Shown: positions 15,459-24,035, numbered from the stretch's first letter. The stretch is 64,000 bases of DNA from Staphylococcus hominis subsp. hominis (GCF_002901845.1 NZ_PPQE01000021.1:1-64000), one strand, 5' to 3'. Translations and numbers: made by a program. The notes: a model not told the origin generated them from the letters alone.

Positions 15459-15698
15459 CTACTTTATTAATCTTGTTAAATAACGCATAACTCCGTATTT
15501 CTCGGTCATATTATCATTCTTTATTTCTTCTAAACGCTCATGTATATAGGATTTCACACTAATATTTTCCAATAATTTTAAAGCATTATCTCTTGCGTAT
15601 ACTTCGCTATATCCCACTTTTACTGCTGAATAATAAGGATTACCCGTTTCTATATACTCATCTGCAAAACGTCTTTGTTTAGTTGTTAATTTTTTCAT
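15459..15698 (-). CDS. Short TerS-like protein, DNA-binding domain only
   Basis: 79 residues from ATG 15698 (MKKLTTKQRR), with GAGG six bases upstream. It is closely similar to the N-terminal half of the neighbouring TerS (KQRRFADEYIETGN.Y.SAVKVGYSEVYARD.ALKLLENI; MRYLTRL), then stops where the oligomerisation region should begin. Either a duplication truncated at Leu-Ile-Lys, or a selected short form that competes for DNA sites. It is upstream of and in the same operon as full-length terS. Confidence 0.75.
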   Translation of the reverse strand: MKKLTTKQRRFADEYIETGNPYYSAVKVGYSEVYARDNALKLLENISVKSYIHERLEEIKNDNMTEKYGVMRYLTRLIK

Positions 15699-15752
15699 AT
15701 AATACCTCACTAAGCTATAAAATAAGCCCACTATAAAAGTAGGCTACATTGA

Positions 15753-16274
15753 TTAAATATAAAATGGTTTACGACTATTGACGCTACCCATAAATTCAGT
15801 TGGTTGTATATTGTTTTTCCTTGTTAATCTATCTATATAATGGCTTAAATTACGTTGATTAAGTATATAACTATTGTTATGTTCTTCTAGTTTCTGTTCT
15901 GCTTGTTTTAGTTCTTCTTTGAGCTTGTTATAGTGTTGTAAATCGTCGTTATATGTTTCTATATATTCATCACTTAATTTATCGGCTTCTTCTTGCATAC
16001 TGCTACAATTTTTAATAATGACTTGTTTCAGTGATTGCTTCATAACGCTTAAACGTTTTACTTTTGCTTTGTGTGTCGTTTCTTGTTTATCAATTTTAGT
16101 ATATAGCTTATCAGCTTTTTCAACTTGGCCACTTACTACTAATTCTTGATAGTCTGCATTAAGTTGATCAATCTTTTCTTTTTCGTTATTTACTTCTTGT
16201 TCTAGTACTTGTATATCCTTTTGATAGCTTTCAATATTCTTTTTATGCACTTCAATTTGTTTTAATGTTTTCAT
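15753..16274 (-). CDS. Coiled-coil island protein of unknown function
   Basis: 173 residues, almost wholly predicted coiled coil (residues 5-140, rich in Lys, Glu and Gln heptads such as KDIQVLEQEVNNEKEKIDQL), with a short C-terminal tail (NSRKPFYI). I do not recognise a named family. Similar proteins stand upstream of terS in staphylococcal islands, so a role in packaging or particle remodelling is possible but only by position. It has a ribosome binding site (GGAGG) and follows the 77-residue gene by 11 bases. Confidence 0.7.
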   Translation of the reverse strand: MKTLKQIEVHKKNIESYQKDIQVLEQEVNNEKEKIDQLNADYQELVVSGQVEKADKLYTKIDKQETTHKAKVKRLSVMKQSLKQVIIKNCSSMQEEADKLSDEYIETYNDDLQHYNKLKEELKQAEQKLEEHNNSYILNQRNLSHYIDRLTRKNNIQPTEFMGSVNSRKPFYI

Positions 16275-16285
16275 TATTAGCCCTC

Positions 16286-16519
16286 CTACTTGAATAAATC
16301 AACATGCTTCGCTATTTCTTCTTGTCGTTGGTTAGCGTCTTTAATACTCATGATTTGTTGGCGTTTCTCATGCTTTTCTAAACTACTTAATTCTTTCTTT
16401 TGTTCTTGTGATTGTGCTTTCTCTTTAGCTTCTCGTTCACTATAGTTATATAAAGCTAATCTTTGAGATTCTGATAGTTCTAATGCTTCACTTAATTTAT
16501 TCATTTCATCATTGTTCAT
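16286..16519 (-). CDS. Small charged island protein
   Basis: 77 residues, highly charged and probably helical (SESQRLALYNYSEREAKEKA), without membrane segment or recognisable domain. Its start overlaps the end of the upstream 280-residue gene by 11 bases, indicating coupled translation. Function unknown. Confidence 0.65.
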   Translation of the reverse strand: MNNDEMNKLSEALELSESQRLALYNYSEREAKEKAQSQEQKKELSSLEKHEKRQQIMSIKDANQRQEEIAKHVDLFK

Positions 16520-17351
16520 ATTGTTTTAACCTCTTTTCGATTGGATTATTTATTAGTGTTCTCGTTATTGTTTTTAAATGGTTATAGGCTTGCTTTCTTT
16601 GTTTCAATGGCAAGCAGTAGAGTGCTGCGTCAGTTAATATTTTGAGATTATAACTATCAATATTAAACTCATGACGATCTAACACATAAGATAAGAGTTC
16701 ATCATTGTTCATCTGTTGAATTAAGTCAATGAATACCCCCATATCTGTATTTCGTTCTTCTTCATGTTCTTTAATTAGTCGCAGCTCTTTCTCTTGATTG
16801 AGCGTTAGGCCATAACCATTATTAATCTTTTTCTTTTGTTGTCTTTTTCTTACTTCATCTTTATCCACTAAGTACGCATTAAATGACTTTTTGTTATGTT
16901 CTTCTTGTCTTTTCTCTCTTTCAGCTTGGACATAGTTATATAAATCAATTTTAAAGCGTCTCACAAGCTCATTATCACGCACCTTTGCATTTCTGATGTG
17001 ATTCTTTATAAATATCTGTTCTTGCTTTGTATAGCCTTCTAAAACAGCGTATAAATGATATAGGTTTCTATTGCTCTTTTTCAGATAAGATTCTAACTTT
17101 TCTTTTTCTTCGATAATCTGAATGGCTAGATGTTCGATATTCACACTTTCATAATAGAGAATCCCTGTAATGTTATCGCTAGCCATATGTGGCTTATTAC
17201 GTTCATAGAGTGTTTCAATACCTTCCCTAATACTTTCTGCTTTCTTCTCAATAAACTTTGGATTATATAGCGTAAATAACGTATAATCACTAATCATTTC
17301 GATTTCTTCGGCGTCTGTGTCTAGTTGATACGCTTGTTTTAGACTTGCCAT
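16509..17351 (-). CDS. Island protein of unknown function, 280 residues
   Basis: Cytosolic, charged, mostly helical protein with no membrane segment. There is a Lys/Arg-rich stretch near residues 170-176 (VRKRQQKKK) and several Glu-rich helices. I do not recognise its family. It sits between the DnaC-like loader (53 bases upstream) and the small charged protein with which it overlaps, and belongs to the main minus-strand island operon. A role in replication or helper-phage interaction is possible by position only. Confidence 0.65.
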   Translation of the reverse strand: MASLKQAYQLDTDAEEIEMISDYTLFTLYNPKFIEKKAESIREGIETLYERNKPHMASDNITGILYYESVNIEHLAIQIIEEKEKLESYLKKSNRNLYHLYAVLEGYTKQEQIFIKNHIRNAKVRDNELVRRFKIDLYNYVQAEREKRQEEHNKKSFNAYLVDKDEVRKRQQKKKINNGYGLTLNQEKELRLIKEHEEERNTDMGVFIDLIQQMNNDELLSYVLDRHEFNIDSYNLKILTDAALYCLPLKQRKQAYNHLKTITRTLINNPIEKRLKQYEQ

Positions 17352-17404
17352 ACTATGTGTTACTCCTTTCTAAGAAGCGGAACGGGTACAAAGCCCGTTA
17401 CCAC

Positions 17405-18202
17405 TTATGATTTAAAATCTTTTAATCTATAATCTGTACCATGCATTTTTATAATTTGTGTGTTTTTCATCAAACGACTAAATCTTTTTGCTTTATCGTC
17501 ATTGTTAGATAGTTCTAATGCTTCACGATTAGTTGTTATGATGTTGCTTTTACCTGTTCTCATATCTGTTAATGAAAATAGTTTTTCATTGCCATAATCG
17601 TTTACTGTTGTTCCATAATCATCTATCACAAGCAAATCTACATCTCTAATCATTTGATCTAATTCTTTTTCAGTCATTGCTACATTCTTGTTATAGGTAT
17701 TTCGATATGCTTTTACTAATTCAGTAACATCTAAGAATAAAGCTGTATAGCCTTTCTTTTTAACTTCTCTTACAACCGACATAGCTAAATGACTTTTGCC
17801 TATACCATAACTCCCTTGTAAAAGTAGCGACTTTGGTTGATCTGGTTTAAAGTTAGCTGCATACTTTTGTAGAATCTGCTTAGCTTCTAATAAGTTTTTA
17901 TTAGTTGGTTTATAATTATCAAATTCAGCTTTTAATAAATCATCATTCATCATGGATTGCTTAAATACTTTTTCAATATTCAAGCGTTTTTGATTTGCTT
18001 TGTGTTGGCTTCTGCTTTGTTTTCCTTTCTCAATAGATTCACACTCGCACCCGTTTCTGATTATTTGAATTGTACCGTCTGACTTTCTGAATTTATGATA
18101 ACTATATATGTTTTTACATTTATCACATTTAAGGTTATATTGTTCTTCAATCAATTCACTACGCATTTTGCTTTTTAAATCAATATCATTAATACTTTTC
18201 AA
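17405..18202 (-). CDS. DnaC/DnaI-like replicative helicase loader ATPase
   Basis: 265 residues. An N-terminal Cys cluster (CDKC at 26-29, CEC at 52-54) looks like a small zinc-binding module, as in DnaI. The AAA+ core has Walker A GSYGIGKSHL (130-139), Walker B LLVIDDYG (190-197), sensor I TTNRE and an arginine-finger region (RFSRLMKN). It should load helicase at the island origin together with the DnaD-like initiator, from which it is 12 bases downstream. DnaA-like and phage DnaC families are close; the role is well supported by domain and context. Confidence 0.9.
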   Translation of the reverse strand: MKSINDIDLKSKMRSELIEEQYNLKCDKCKNIYSYHKFRKSDGTIQIIRNGCECESIEKGKQSRSQHKANQKRLNIEKVFKQSMMNDDLLKAEFDNYKPTNKNLLEAKQILQKYAANFKPDQPKSLLLQGSYGIGKSHLAMSVVREVKKKGYTALFLDVTELVKAYRNTYNKNVAMTEKELDQMIRDVDLLVIDDYGTTVNDYGNEKLFSLTDMRTGKSNIITTNREALELSNNDDKAKRFSRLMKNTQIIKMHGTDYRLKDFKS

Positions 18203-18214
18203 GTAGCTTCCCTC

Positions 18215-19009
18215 CTAAAATAAATCTGCATATTGAGAGTTATCGAATGTTTTTGTAGATTCAGTTTTGTTTTTACTTGCTTCACGTTGTTTTCTACGTG
18301 CTTCTATATCATCAATAGATTTAATACCGTCTTGATACCAACTTTTAAGAATACTGTTAGCATAGCTCCACTTACACACGTTATTTGTTGCTGCTTCTTT
18401 TAATGCTTCTATAACGATATTCTCATTACCGTTGAAATCATCTATCCAGTTTTCAATCTGATCCACTACAAATGGTTGAAGTATTCCAAATCCATTTTCT
18501 TGGTAAAAGTTGAATACATTACTATAAGAATGTGACGGTGGTTGTTGTTTAGTAGTGCTTGCACTACTACTACTGTTAATTTCTGTATCATAATTATTAG
18601 TTAAATCCTTATAGGTATTATTAATATTAGTAGTGTGCCTTTTTCGGTTTTCCGTTTTTCCGTTTTCCGAAAAACCGTTTGCCGATAATCCGTTTTCCGA
18701 AAATGGCATTTCGGTTGGCGTTTCATAAACAATATATTCATAACCGTTAAAAACGCCGCTATCTTGTCTTTTTTTACTACGCTTTATATATCCATACTCT
18801 ATTAATTCATGAATACCAGTATTTATTGACTTAATACCATCTTTCATGTGTTTCTTTATTTCAGCGGTATATATTTGCCAATCATCAGGCCGACTTAGTA
18901 AATACAATAAAATACCTTTAGCTTTAGCTGATAATCTATCATCAGTTATAAAACCTTTATGAATGGTTACAAAGTTACCACTCTCTTTTTTGACTCTGTA
19001 TGTCGTCAA
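18215..19009 (-). CDS. Replication initiator with winged-helix N-terminus and DnaD-like C-terminus
   Basis: 264 residues. Residues 1-90 are a replication-initiator winged helix (FVTIHKGFITDD, LSAKAKGILLYLLSRPDDW). Residues 100-160 form a low-complexity linker with Ser and Thr runs. Residues 165-240 match the DnaD domain (FNFYQENGFGILQPFVVDQI ... ALKEA ... WSYANSILKSW). The linker DNA carries 15-bp iterons coding FSENG, LSANG, FSENG, so the origin is probably inside the gene. It is directly upstream of the helicase loader. Confidence 0.88.
   Translation of the reverse strand: MTTYRVKKESGNFVTIHKGFITDDRLSAKAKGILLYLLSRPDDWQIYTAEIKKHMKDGIKSINTGIHELIEYGYIKRSKKRQDSGVFNGYEYIVYETPTEMPFSENGLSANGFSENGKTENRKRHTTNINNTYKDLTNNYDTEINSSSSASTTKQQPPSHSYSNVFNFYQENGFGILQPFVVDQIENWIDDFNGNENIVIEALKEAATNNVCKWSYANSILKSWYQDGIKSIDDIEARRKQREASKNKTESTKTFDNSQYADLF
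18645..18704. promoter_or_regulatory. Iterons: probable island replication origin
   Basis: Three tandem 15-bp repeats, CCGTTTTCCGAAAAA (18660-18674), CCGTTTGCCGATAAT (18675-18689) and CCGTTTTCCGAAAAT (18690-18704), plus a partial copy on the left. A very AT-rich segment (about 18590-18640) adjoins them and could be the unwinding element. Iterons inside the initiator gene are known from RepA_N plasmids and several phages. Confidence 0.7.
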
Positions 19010-19044
19010 TCTTCTGCCCTCCTTTGCTGCTAATTTTTATTAAT

Positions 19045-19269
19045 CTATAAAAAGCCTCTTTCAAATAATTGTGTCCGTAATGTTTTAAAACGCTTGTAAC
19101 TGATCATCAAATCATTGCATGTTTGTGTAGCGCTAGGAATAAAGTTATCCCCTACATGTGCCATGTAATAGCAGTACAATGCTTTGGCTTCTATACTTAT
19201 ATCTTTGCTAGACATAACACTTTGTGTAATGACGCCATAACCTTTAGAACACTTGATTTTATTAGTCAT
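19045..19269 (-). CDS. Small helix-turn-helix protein, initiator-like
   Basis: 74 residues. The pattern GYGVITQSVMSSKDISIEAKALYCYYMAH then FIPSATQTCNDLMISYKRFK matches the N-terminal winged helix of phage and plasmid replication proteins. It lacks the linker and DnaD part and ends ERGFL where such domains usually continue. It could be a truncated initiator paralogue or an independent regulator. It lies 35 bases upstream of the full initiator on the same strand. Confidence 0.7.
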   Translation of the reverse strand: MTNKIKCSKGYGVITQSVMSSKDISIEAKALYCYYMAHVGDNFIPSATQTCNDLMISYKRFKTLRTQLFERGFL

Positions 19270-19322
19270 AAAATGCTATCCTTTCAGTAGTTTATTATTT
19301 ACCTATATTACATCTATTGGCG

Positions 19323-19574
19323 TTATCTGTTTCTACTTTGGCTAGTGCGAACAGATGACGCTTTTTCTATTTCTAACTTCATTTCATATTCTTTTCTTTG
19401 TGCTTCTATTAATCTTTCATACATAAGTTCAATAGCTTTTTGTTTATTGTTATCTTTCAATAATTCAATAGCTTCCTCGTATGCTTTAGCTTCAAATGAA
19501 TATGAAGTATATAAAATCACATCTTTCACTTTGTTTACTTTTTTATGATCGTATTTCTTTTTAAATAATTTCAT
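19323..19574 (-). CDS. Small hypothetical island protein
   Basis: 83 residues; AGGAGG nine bases before ATG 19574 supports the start. Lys-rich, with a helical hairpin-like middle (FEAKAYEEAIELLKDNNKQKAIELMYERLIEAQ) reminiscent of tetratricopeptide helices, but too short to call. No membrane segment. It belongs to the early minus-strand island operon. Function unknown. Confidence 0.65.
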   Translation of the reverse strand: MKLFKKKYDHKKVNKVKDVILYTSYSFEAKAYEEAIELLKDNNKQKAIELMYERLIEAQRKEYEMKLEIEKASSVRTSQSRNR

Positions 19575-19633
19575 TGTTTTGTTCCTCCTATAGCTCCATA
19601 TTGAAGCGATTTATTATTTTGAATACTTTCTAC

Positions 19634-19834
19634 TTAAATCTCTTTTCTGTTTCTTAAATGCTGTCTGTATGCTTTATAAAGATATGAATGTTCTTCACTT
19701 CTCATATCAAATTTAAGTGCTGCAATCATACTTCCAAATAAGAAAAACACTAACGCATAATGTAATTCAGAATACATATTTAGAAATATAGTAATTACAC
19801 ATATATAAGCGAGCTCATTCAGAAATCTAATCAA
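19634..19834 (-). CDS. Small membrane protein of unknown function
   Basis: 66 residues if the TTG at 19834 is the start (AAGGTGG eight bases upstream); a GTG at 19846 in the same frame overlaps that site. A hydrophobic region spans about residues 6-42 (AYICVITIFLNMY...YALVFFLFGSMIAAL), enough for one or two helices, with a basic C-terminus (RQHLRNRKEI). The family is not recognised. It is in the early island operon between the Xis-like gene and the 83-residue protein. Confidence 0.55.
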   Translation of the reverse strand: MIRFLNELAYICVITIFLNMYSELHYALVFFLFGSMIAALKFDMRSEEHSYLYKAYRQHLRNRKEI

Positions 19835-19908
19835 TTTAAACACCACCTTAAAATTGAATTAATACTATCGTTCAATCACAAATTATTAACATGCGGGACT
19901 TAGATAAT

Positions 19909-20178
19909 TTATTTTTTCTGTGATAGTAAAAATTCTTCTACTTCTTTGAGATCATAGTAATAACTGCGACCTTGCTTTCGTTTAGTAAGTCCTAAACGTT
20001 CCCACTCGGTAATGTCACTATGTGTACATCTATATAACTTTCTTAATTCTGTTTGTGTAGCCCATCTCTTTTGTTGTTGCTCTATCTTTCGCTGCGCTAT
20101 CTGTTCGGCAAGTTTTAAGATACCATTTGCTAATTCTAAAGAAGCGGATTCACTTAGTATTGGTTGCTGTTCTGCCAT
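19909..20178 (-). CDS. Excisionase-like helix-turn-helix protein
   Basis: 89 residues from ATG 20178 (MAEQQPIL), with GGAGGG six bases upstream. The N-terminal half is a Gln-rich helix. The C-terminal half (ATQTELRKLYRCTHSDITEWERLGL then YYYDLKEVEEFL) is a MerR-type winged helix as in phage excisionases. An operator-like motif lies just upstream (20196-20211). It probably aids integrase in excision or regulates early genes. Confidence 0.75.
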   Translation of the reverse strand: MAEQQPILSESASLELANGILKLAEQIAQRKIEQQQKRWATQTELRKLYRCTHSDITEWERLGLTKRKQGRSYYYDLKEVEEFLLSQKK

Positions 20179-20195
20179 ATCCAACCCTCCATTAT

Positions 20196-20211
20196 GAACT
20201 TTTTAGAACTA
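20196..20211. promoter_or_regulatory. Repressor-site motif, copy 1
   Basis: GAACTTTTTAGAACTA, the same core (ACTTTTTAGAACT) as two sites in the divergent promoter region. It is placed just upstream of the Xis-like gene, within about 5 bases of the Cro-like stop, so it may give that gene its own repressor-controlled promoter. Confidence 0.6.
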
Positions 20212-20215
20212 ATAA

Positions 20216-20419
20216 TTAAAAAAATATATCTTCCATAGTTATATTTGGAAAATAAGGCAATAATAATTCTTTAAATTTTTTCTTTTCTTCATCGGTAAAG
20301 CTAGATTTATTTGTCTCTTTGTTATAGTAACTTTGCTTTGAAATACCTAATTTTTGTCCCATACCTTCTTGCGTCAAATTTAAATAATTTCTATAACCTT
20401 TGATTTTATTAATTGTCAT
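20216..20419 (-). CDS. Cro-like XRE-family regulator
   Basis: 67 residues from ATG 20419 (MTINKIKGYR), with GAGGTG five bases upstream. The helix-turn-helix is LNLTQEGMGQKLGISKQSYYNKE, followed by FTDEEKKKFKELL as in phage Cro/XRE proteins. It is divergent from the Stl-like repressor across a 149-bp region with two operator motifs. It is the first gene of the early operon and probably counteracts or fine-tunes the repressor. Confidence 0.85.
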   Translation of the reverse strand: MTINKIKGYRNYLNLTQEGMGQKLGISKQSYYNKETNKSSFTDEEKKKFKELLLPYFPNITMEDIFF

Positions 20420-20435
20420 TTTAACACCTCTATTC

Positions 20436-20515
20436 AAAACTTTTTAGAACTTACAAATACATATTATCATCTTACTTTTTACTAAGTCAATATTTTTTTG
20501 TACTTTTTAGAACTT
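20436..20515. promoter_or_regulatory. Divergent control region with two operator motifs
   Basis: AAAACTTTTTAGAACTT (20436-20452) and GTACTTTTTAGAACTT (20500-20515) are 64 bp apart between the Cro-like and repressor start codons; copy 1 is at 20196. The shared core ACTTTTTAGAACTT is an imperfect dyad. These are the likely binding sites of the island repressor and the Cro-like protein. Confidence 0.75.
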
Positions 20516-20568
20516 TCTATTTAATTTATCACTATTATTTATTATAATTAGTGTTGAGGAGGAAAATT

Positions 20569-21429
20569 ATGTATTCGTATAATAAAGAACAAGTAGGTAA
20601 AAGAATCAAATCTATTCGACAACAAAAAGGACTTACTCAAGAATCGTTTGGGGAATTGTTTGGAGCTAGCAAAGGAAATGTAGCAACATGGGAAAAAGGT
20701 ATTTCTTTACCTAATGCAAGCAGATTAAGAGAGATCGCTGATTTAGTAAGTATAACTGTAGAAGAGTTACTCTATGGAGAATTTGTAGATAATTTTCAAT
20801 TAGTTAAATTGTTAAATAATAACCCTAATGAACTAGAGATTATGATTAAATCTAATATTAAAGCTTTTTTCAACTTATTAGATGACTTTGAATATTATGA
20901 ATATACAATCGTTATTCCAAAGTCGCAAAGATTTTATTTTGTTAAATTACAAAATCGAATTTTATTAGCTATTTCATTAGAAAATAAATCCACTTATCAA
21001 GAAAAAGATAATAAAGATAAATTAATTAATAGAATGACAGATGTAGTTATGCATAATTTACAAAATGATAATGATTCAATGAATGAAATGTTGTATAAAT
21101 CTGATATTATAAATAATTTGGTTGCTCTTATAAACTTAGAATCAAAAGAATTTAAAAATATAATTCTCTTTTTAATAGATATTTTAGAAACTATTGGCAA
21201 GCAATATCCAAAAATACTTAGTTTCATGTTAAATAGAAAATTAGATATTCTATCAAATGAAATAAATGATTACTTTGTTATTAATAATACTACTAAAAAT
21301 TCCAAAGAAAATATTGATGATGAAATTTTTGATAAGAATTTAGTAATTGATACAGTAAGTTATGAAAAATATAAATATTTACAAAATCAAATATTTGATT
21401 TAAAAAAATATATTAATAAAAATTTCTAA
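20569..21429 (+). CDS. Stl-like master repressor of the island
   Basis: 286 residues from ATG 20569 (MYSYNKEQVG), with GGAGGA five bases upstream. Residues 6-60 are an XRE helix-turn-helix (IKSIRQQKGLTQESFGELFG, NVATWEKG). The remaining 220 residues are Asn/Lys/Ile-rich with no recognised domain. In SaPIs this part of Stl binds the helper-phage inducer protein. It is divergent from the Cro-like gene and upstream of integrase. The inducing phage protein cannot be predicted. Confidence 0.85.
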   Translation: MYSYNKEQVGKRIKSIRQQKGLTQESFGELFGASKGNVATWEKGISLPNASRLREIADLVSITVEELLYGEFVDNFQLVKLLNNNPNELEIMIKSNIKAFFNLLDDFEYYEYTIVIPKSQRFYFVKLQNRILLAISLENKSTYQEKDNKDKLINRMTDVVMHNLQNDNDSMNEMLYKSDIINNLVALINLESKEFKNIILFLIDILETIGKQYPKILSFMLNRKLDILSNEINDYFVINNTTKNSKENIDDEIFDKNLVIDTVSYEKYKYLQNQIFDLKKYINKNF

Positions 21430-21548
21430 CCTTTCCACTCCTGCTTACGAGTTCATACATACTATTACCGCACCAATGAGTAACCACTCTCAAAGGTGTG
21501 TTCAATCCAATCAAACGCATGCGGGCAAGTAGAAAGGATTGATTTACA

Positions 21549-22685
21549 ATGATTAAGAAATATAAAAAGAAAGACGGCTCAACGGCGTATATGTTTGTTG
21601 CATATCTCGGTGTTGATCCAATTACTCGTAAGCAGAAGCGGACAACAAGACGTGGCTTTAAAACTGAAAGAGAGGCCAAAATTGCAGAAGCTAAGCTACA
21701 AACAGAAGTTCAAAGTAAGGGATTTCTAAATAATGATATTACGACTTTTAAGCAAGTATATGAGTTATGGCTAGAGCAATATAAATGCACCGTTAGAGAA
21801 AGTACATTTGTTAGAGTTAGTAATATGTTTAAAATAAAAATACTTAAAGAATTTGATAATATGCCTATTCAAAGTATTACTACGCCTTATTGTCAAAAAG
21901 TTATAAACTACTGGATAGAAAATTATAAGGATTTTAGAAATATTAAGGTATATGCTGCGAATGTATTTGAATATGCTGTTATGTTGAAAATAATACATGA
22001 GAATCCATTTAAATATACTAAATTACCGAAAAGAACAAGAAATAAAGGTAATGAGCATTTAACCTATTATTCTAGTGATGAATTAAAACAATTTCTAGAA
22101 CTTATTAAAGATGATTTAATGTATTATGCTATGTTTCGACTTTTAGGATTTACAGGTATGCGTAGAGGAGAATTAATGGCTTTAACTTGGGAAGATATAA
22201 ACTTTAAAAATAAAACAATCAGTATAGATAAAACTGTTACTATTGGACTTAACAGTAAAGAGATTATACAACCTCCTAAAACTCATTCATCTATAAGAGT
22301 TATAAGCATTGATGATCGTACTCTTTCAATATTAAAAAATTGGCGTGTAGAACAACGTAAACTTTGTTTAATGCATGGACATAACACAAGTAATAAATCA
22401 CAATGTTTATTTACAAATTTACGAACAAATAAACGTCTTCAAGTGCAGCACCCCAATAAAGCAATGGATAAAATATGTAAGAAATATAACTTTAAAAAAA
22501 TTAAAATTCATGGTTTTAGACATACTCATTGTTCATTATTATTTGAAGCGGGCTTATCTATTCAAGAAGTGCAAGACAGACTCGGACATGGCGATATTAA
22601 TACAACAATGGATGTTTATGCTCATATTACCGAAAAACAACGTGAAAAAGTTGCTGAGAAGTTTGCTAATTATATTAGTTTTTAA
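21549..22685 (+). CDS. int: Tyrosine recombinase integrase of the island
   Basis: 378 residues. An N-terminal arm-binding domain (KYKKKDGSTAYMFVAYLG) and core-binding domain (residues 65-160) precede the catalytic domain. The active-site residues are Arg in GMRRGELMALTW (about 204), HGFRHTH (His and Arg about 320-323), the second His in LGHGDINTT, and the nucleophile Tyr in MDVYAHI (about 354). AAGGA lies about ten bases before ATG. It recombines at the ilvE 3' end; its arm repeats are at both island ends. Confidence 0.95.
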   Translation: MIKKYKKKDGSTAYMFVAYLGVDPITRKQKRTTRRGFKTEREAKIAEAKLQTEVQSKGFLNNDITTFKQVYELWLEQYKCTVRESTFVRVSNMFKIKILKEFDNMPIQSITTPYCQKVINYWIENYKDFRNIKVYAANVFEYAVMLKIIHENPFKYTKLPKRTRNKGNEHLTYYSSDELKQFLELIKDDLMYYAMFRLLGFTGMRRGELMALTWEDINFKNKTISIDKTVTIGLNSKEIIQPPKTHSSIRVISIDDRTLSILKNWRVEQRKLCLMHGHNTSNKSQCLFTNLRTNKRLQVQHPNKAMDKICKKYNFKKIKIHGFRHTHCSLLFEAGLSIQEVQDRLGHGDINTTMDVYAHITEKQREKVAEKFANYISF

Positions 22686-22686
22686 C

Positions 22687-22710
22687 AATAACGTATTCAA
22701 AACGTATTCA
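22687..22710. promoter_or_regulatory. Integrase arm-type direct repeats, right end
   Basis: Two copies of AACGTATTCA (22690-22699 and 22701-22710), the same 24-bp arrangement and orientation as at 9041-9064. They begin just after the integrase stop codon and are about 84 bp from the core. Confidence 0.8.
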
Positions 22711-22729
22711 ATTTATAATTATTAAAAAA

Positions 22730-22813
22730 ACAACAAGCTAGAAACCGCATAGTTATAACGTTTCTAGCTTGTTTTTATAAGTTATCTATATTTCGGCACA
22801 ATAACTCTCCAAC
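22730..22813. other. attR: island-supplied ilvE 3' end and terminator
   Basis: Counterpart of 8859-8942. Core CGGCACAATAACTCTCCAAC is at 22794-22813, inside the last codons of ilvE. Everything left of the core here came in with the island and restores ilvE with the ending IVPKYR in place of IVPEYK. Confidence 0.9.
22732..22773 (-). terminator. ilvE terminator (island-derived copy)
   Basis: A perfect 14-bp stem AACAAGCTAGAAAC/GTTTCTAGCTTGTT with a 14-nt loop. T or A runs flank both sides, so it may stop the integrase transcript as well. It replaced the chromosomal hairpin now at 8862-8904. Confidence 0.85.
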
Positions 22814-23861
22814 CATGTTTATCTTCTAATTTACCACTTTGGATACCAGTGTATGTGTCATATAATTTTTTAGTGATTTCTCCAGGTTCATTATTATTAA
22901 TCACAATTTCTCTATCTTCATATTTTAATGTACCTACTGGAGAGATGACTGCTGCCGTACCAGAACCAAATACTTCTGTTAATTCGCCTTTATCGTAAGC
23001 TTCGAATAATTCATCAATAGATACTTTACGTTCTTCTACTTCATAGCCTAATTCTTTTGCTAATTCGATAATTGATTTACGTGTAATACCAGGTAAAATA
23101 CTACCATTTAACGCAGGAGTTACTAATTTGCCATTTTCAACAAAGAAAATGTTCATACTACCTACTTCTTCAACATATTTTTGTTCAACGCCGTCCAACC
23201 ACAATACTTGATCATATCCTAAGTTATTCGCATTGGTTTGTGCTAATAAACTTGCTGCATAGTTACCTGCTACTTTAGCAAAACCTACACCCCCACGAAC
23301 TGCACGTACATATTCATCTTCAACATAAATTTTTGTTGATTTTAATGTATCACCGCCGTAGTAAGCGCCTGATGGAGATAAGATAATTAATAATTTGTAT
23401 TTTTTAGAAGCACGAACACCTAAGATGCCTTCTGTAGCGAATACGAATGGACGAATATATAAAGATTGACCCTCGCCTTCTGGCACCCAATCACGTTCGA
23501 TATCAACAAGTTGTTTCAAACCTTCTAATAATAATTCTTCATCTACTTTAGGCATTTCTAAACGCGCTAATGAATCATTGATACGTTTGAAGTTTTGATC
23601 TGGACGGAATAATACGACCTCACCATTATGTTTATATGCTTTTAAACCTTCAAATACAGCTTGACCATAGTGTAAACTTTGTGCTGCTGGAGAAATTTCA
23701 AACGGTGCATAAGGAACAATTTTTAATTCTTGCCAACCGCCTTTTTCTTCATCATAATCTACACTTAACATATAGTCAGTGAAATATTGCCCAAACCCAA
23801 GATTTCCTTCTGGTTTTTCTTTAAGTGTGTCACGTTGTTCAAATTTAACTTTTTCTGACAT
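22782..23861 (-). CDS. ilvE: Branched-chain amino acid aminotransferase
   Basis: 359-residue PLP-dependent class IV aminotransferase that makes Leu, Ile and Val from their 2-oxo acids, and starts their degradation towards branched fatty acids. Landmarks are [15 protein letters not shown], the PLP-lysine segment [30 protein letters not shown] and [13 protein letters not shown]. The last four residues (PKYR) are coded by island DNA. No T-box is visible in the 174-bp gap upstream. The island sits directly behind the gene without breaking it. Confidence 0.96.
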   Translation of the reverse strand: MSEKVKFEQRDTLKEKPEGNLGFGQYFTDYMLSVDYDEEKGGWQELKIVPYAPFEISPAAQSLHYGQAVFEGLKAYKHNGEVVLFRPDQNFKRINDSLARLEMPKVDEELLLEGLKQLVDIERDWVPEGEGQSLYIRPFVFATEGILGVRASKKYKLLIILSPSGAYYGGDTLKSTKIYVEDEYVRAVRGGVGFAKVAGNYAASLLAQTNANNLGYDQVLWLDGVEQKYVEEVGSMNIFFVENGKLVTPALNGSILPGITRKSIIELAKELGYEVEERKVSIDELFEAYDKGELTEVFGSGTAAVISPVGTLKYEDREIVINNNEPGEITKKLYDTYTGIQSGKLEDKHGWRVIVPKYR

Positions 23862-24035
23862 GTTGAAGCCTCCTAATATATTTCATGAATAAGATTTAAT
23901 ATAAATTATAGCAATCTCATATAGTCTATTCAATAAATTTTCTAAAAATTCAAATAAAATAAAAAATGAAACCCTTTTCTTTTTTATACTCTTTAAAAGA
24001 GAGTCAAAATCCAAACCACCTTTTTAATTATGAAC

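Larger units (their letters stand above)
8923..22813. mobile_element. Phage-inducible chromosomal island (SaPI-like) integrated in ilvE
   Basis: About 13.9 kb between 20-bp direct repeats. The gene order is that of Gram-positive PICIs: integrase and an Stl-like repressor on the plus strand at one end; then on the minus strand a Cro-like and an Xis-like protein, small unknown genes, a DnaD-like initiator, a DnaC-like loader, unknown genes and terS. Accessory genes occupy the far end. There are no capsid, tail or lysis genes, so it is a satellite and not a prophage. A terminase small subunit without a large one implies packaging through a helper phage. Left-end cargo is the candidate defence operon. 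Confidence 0.9.

Noticed and set aside
21430-21548. Extra gene between repressor and integrase
   Set aside because: No open frame with a ribosome binding site; minus-strand frame 21413-21679 is a shadow of the integrase start.
22686-22781. Island right end beyond the core or a second integrase site
   Set aside because: The sequence is accounted for by arm repeats, island-derived ilvE terminator and ilvE tail.
8923-22813. Intact prophage
   Set aside because: No large terminase, portal, capsid, tail, holin or lysin gene; size and order are those of a satellite.
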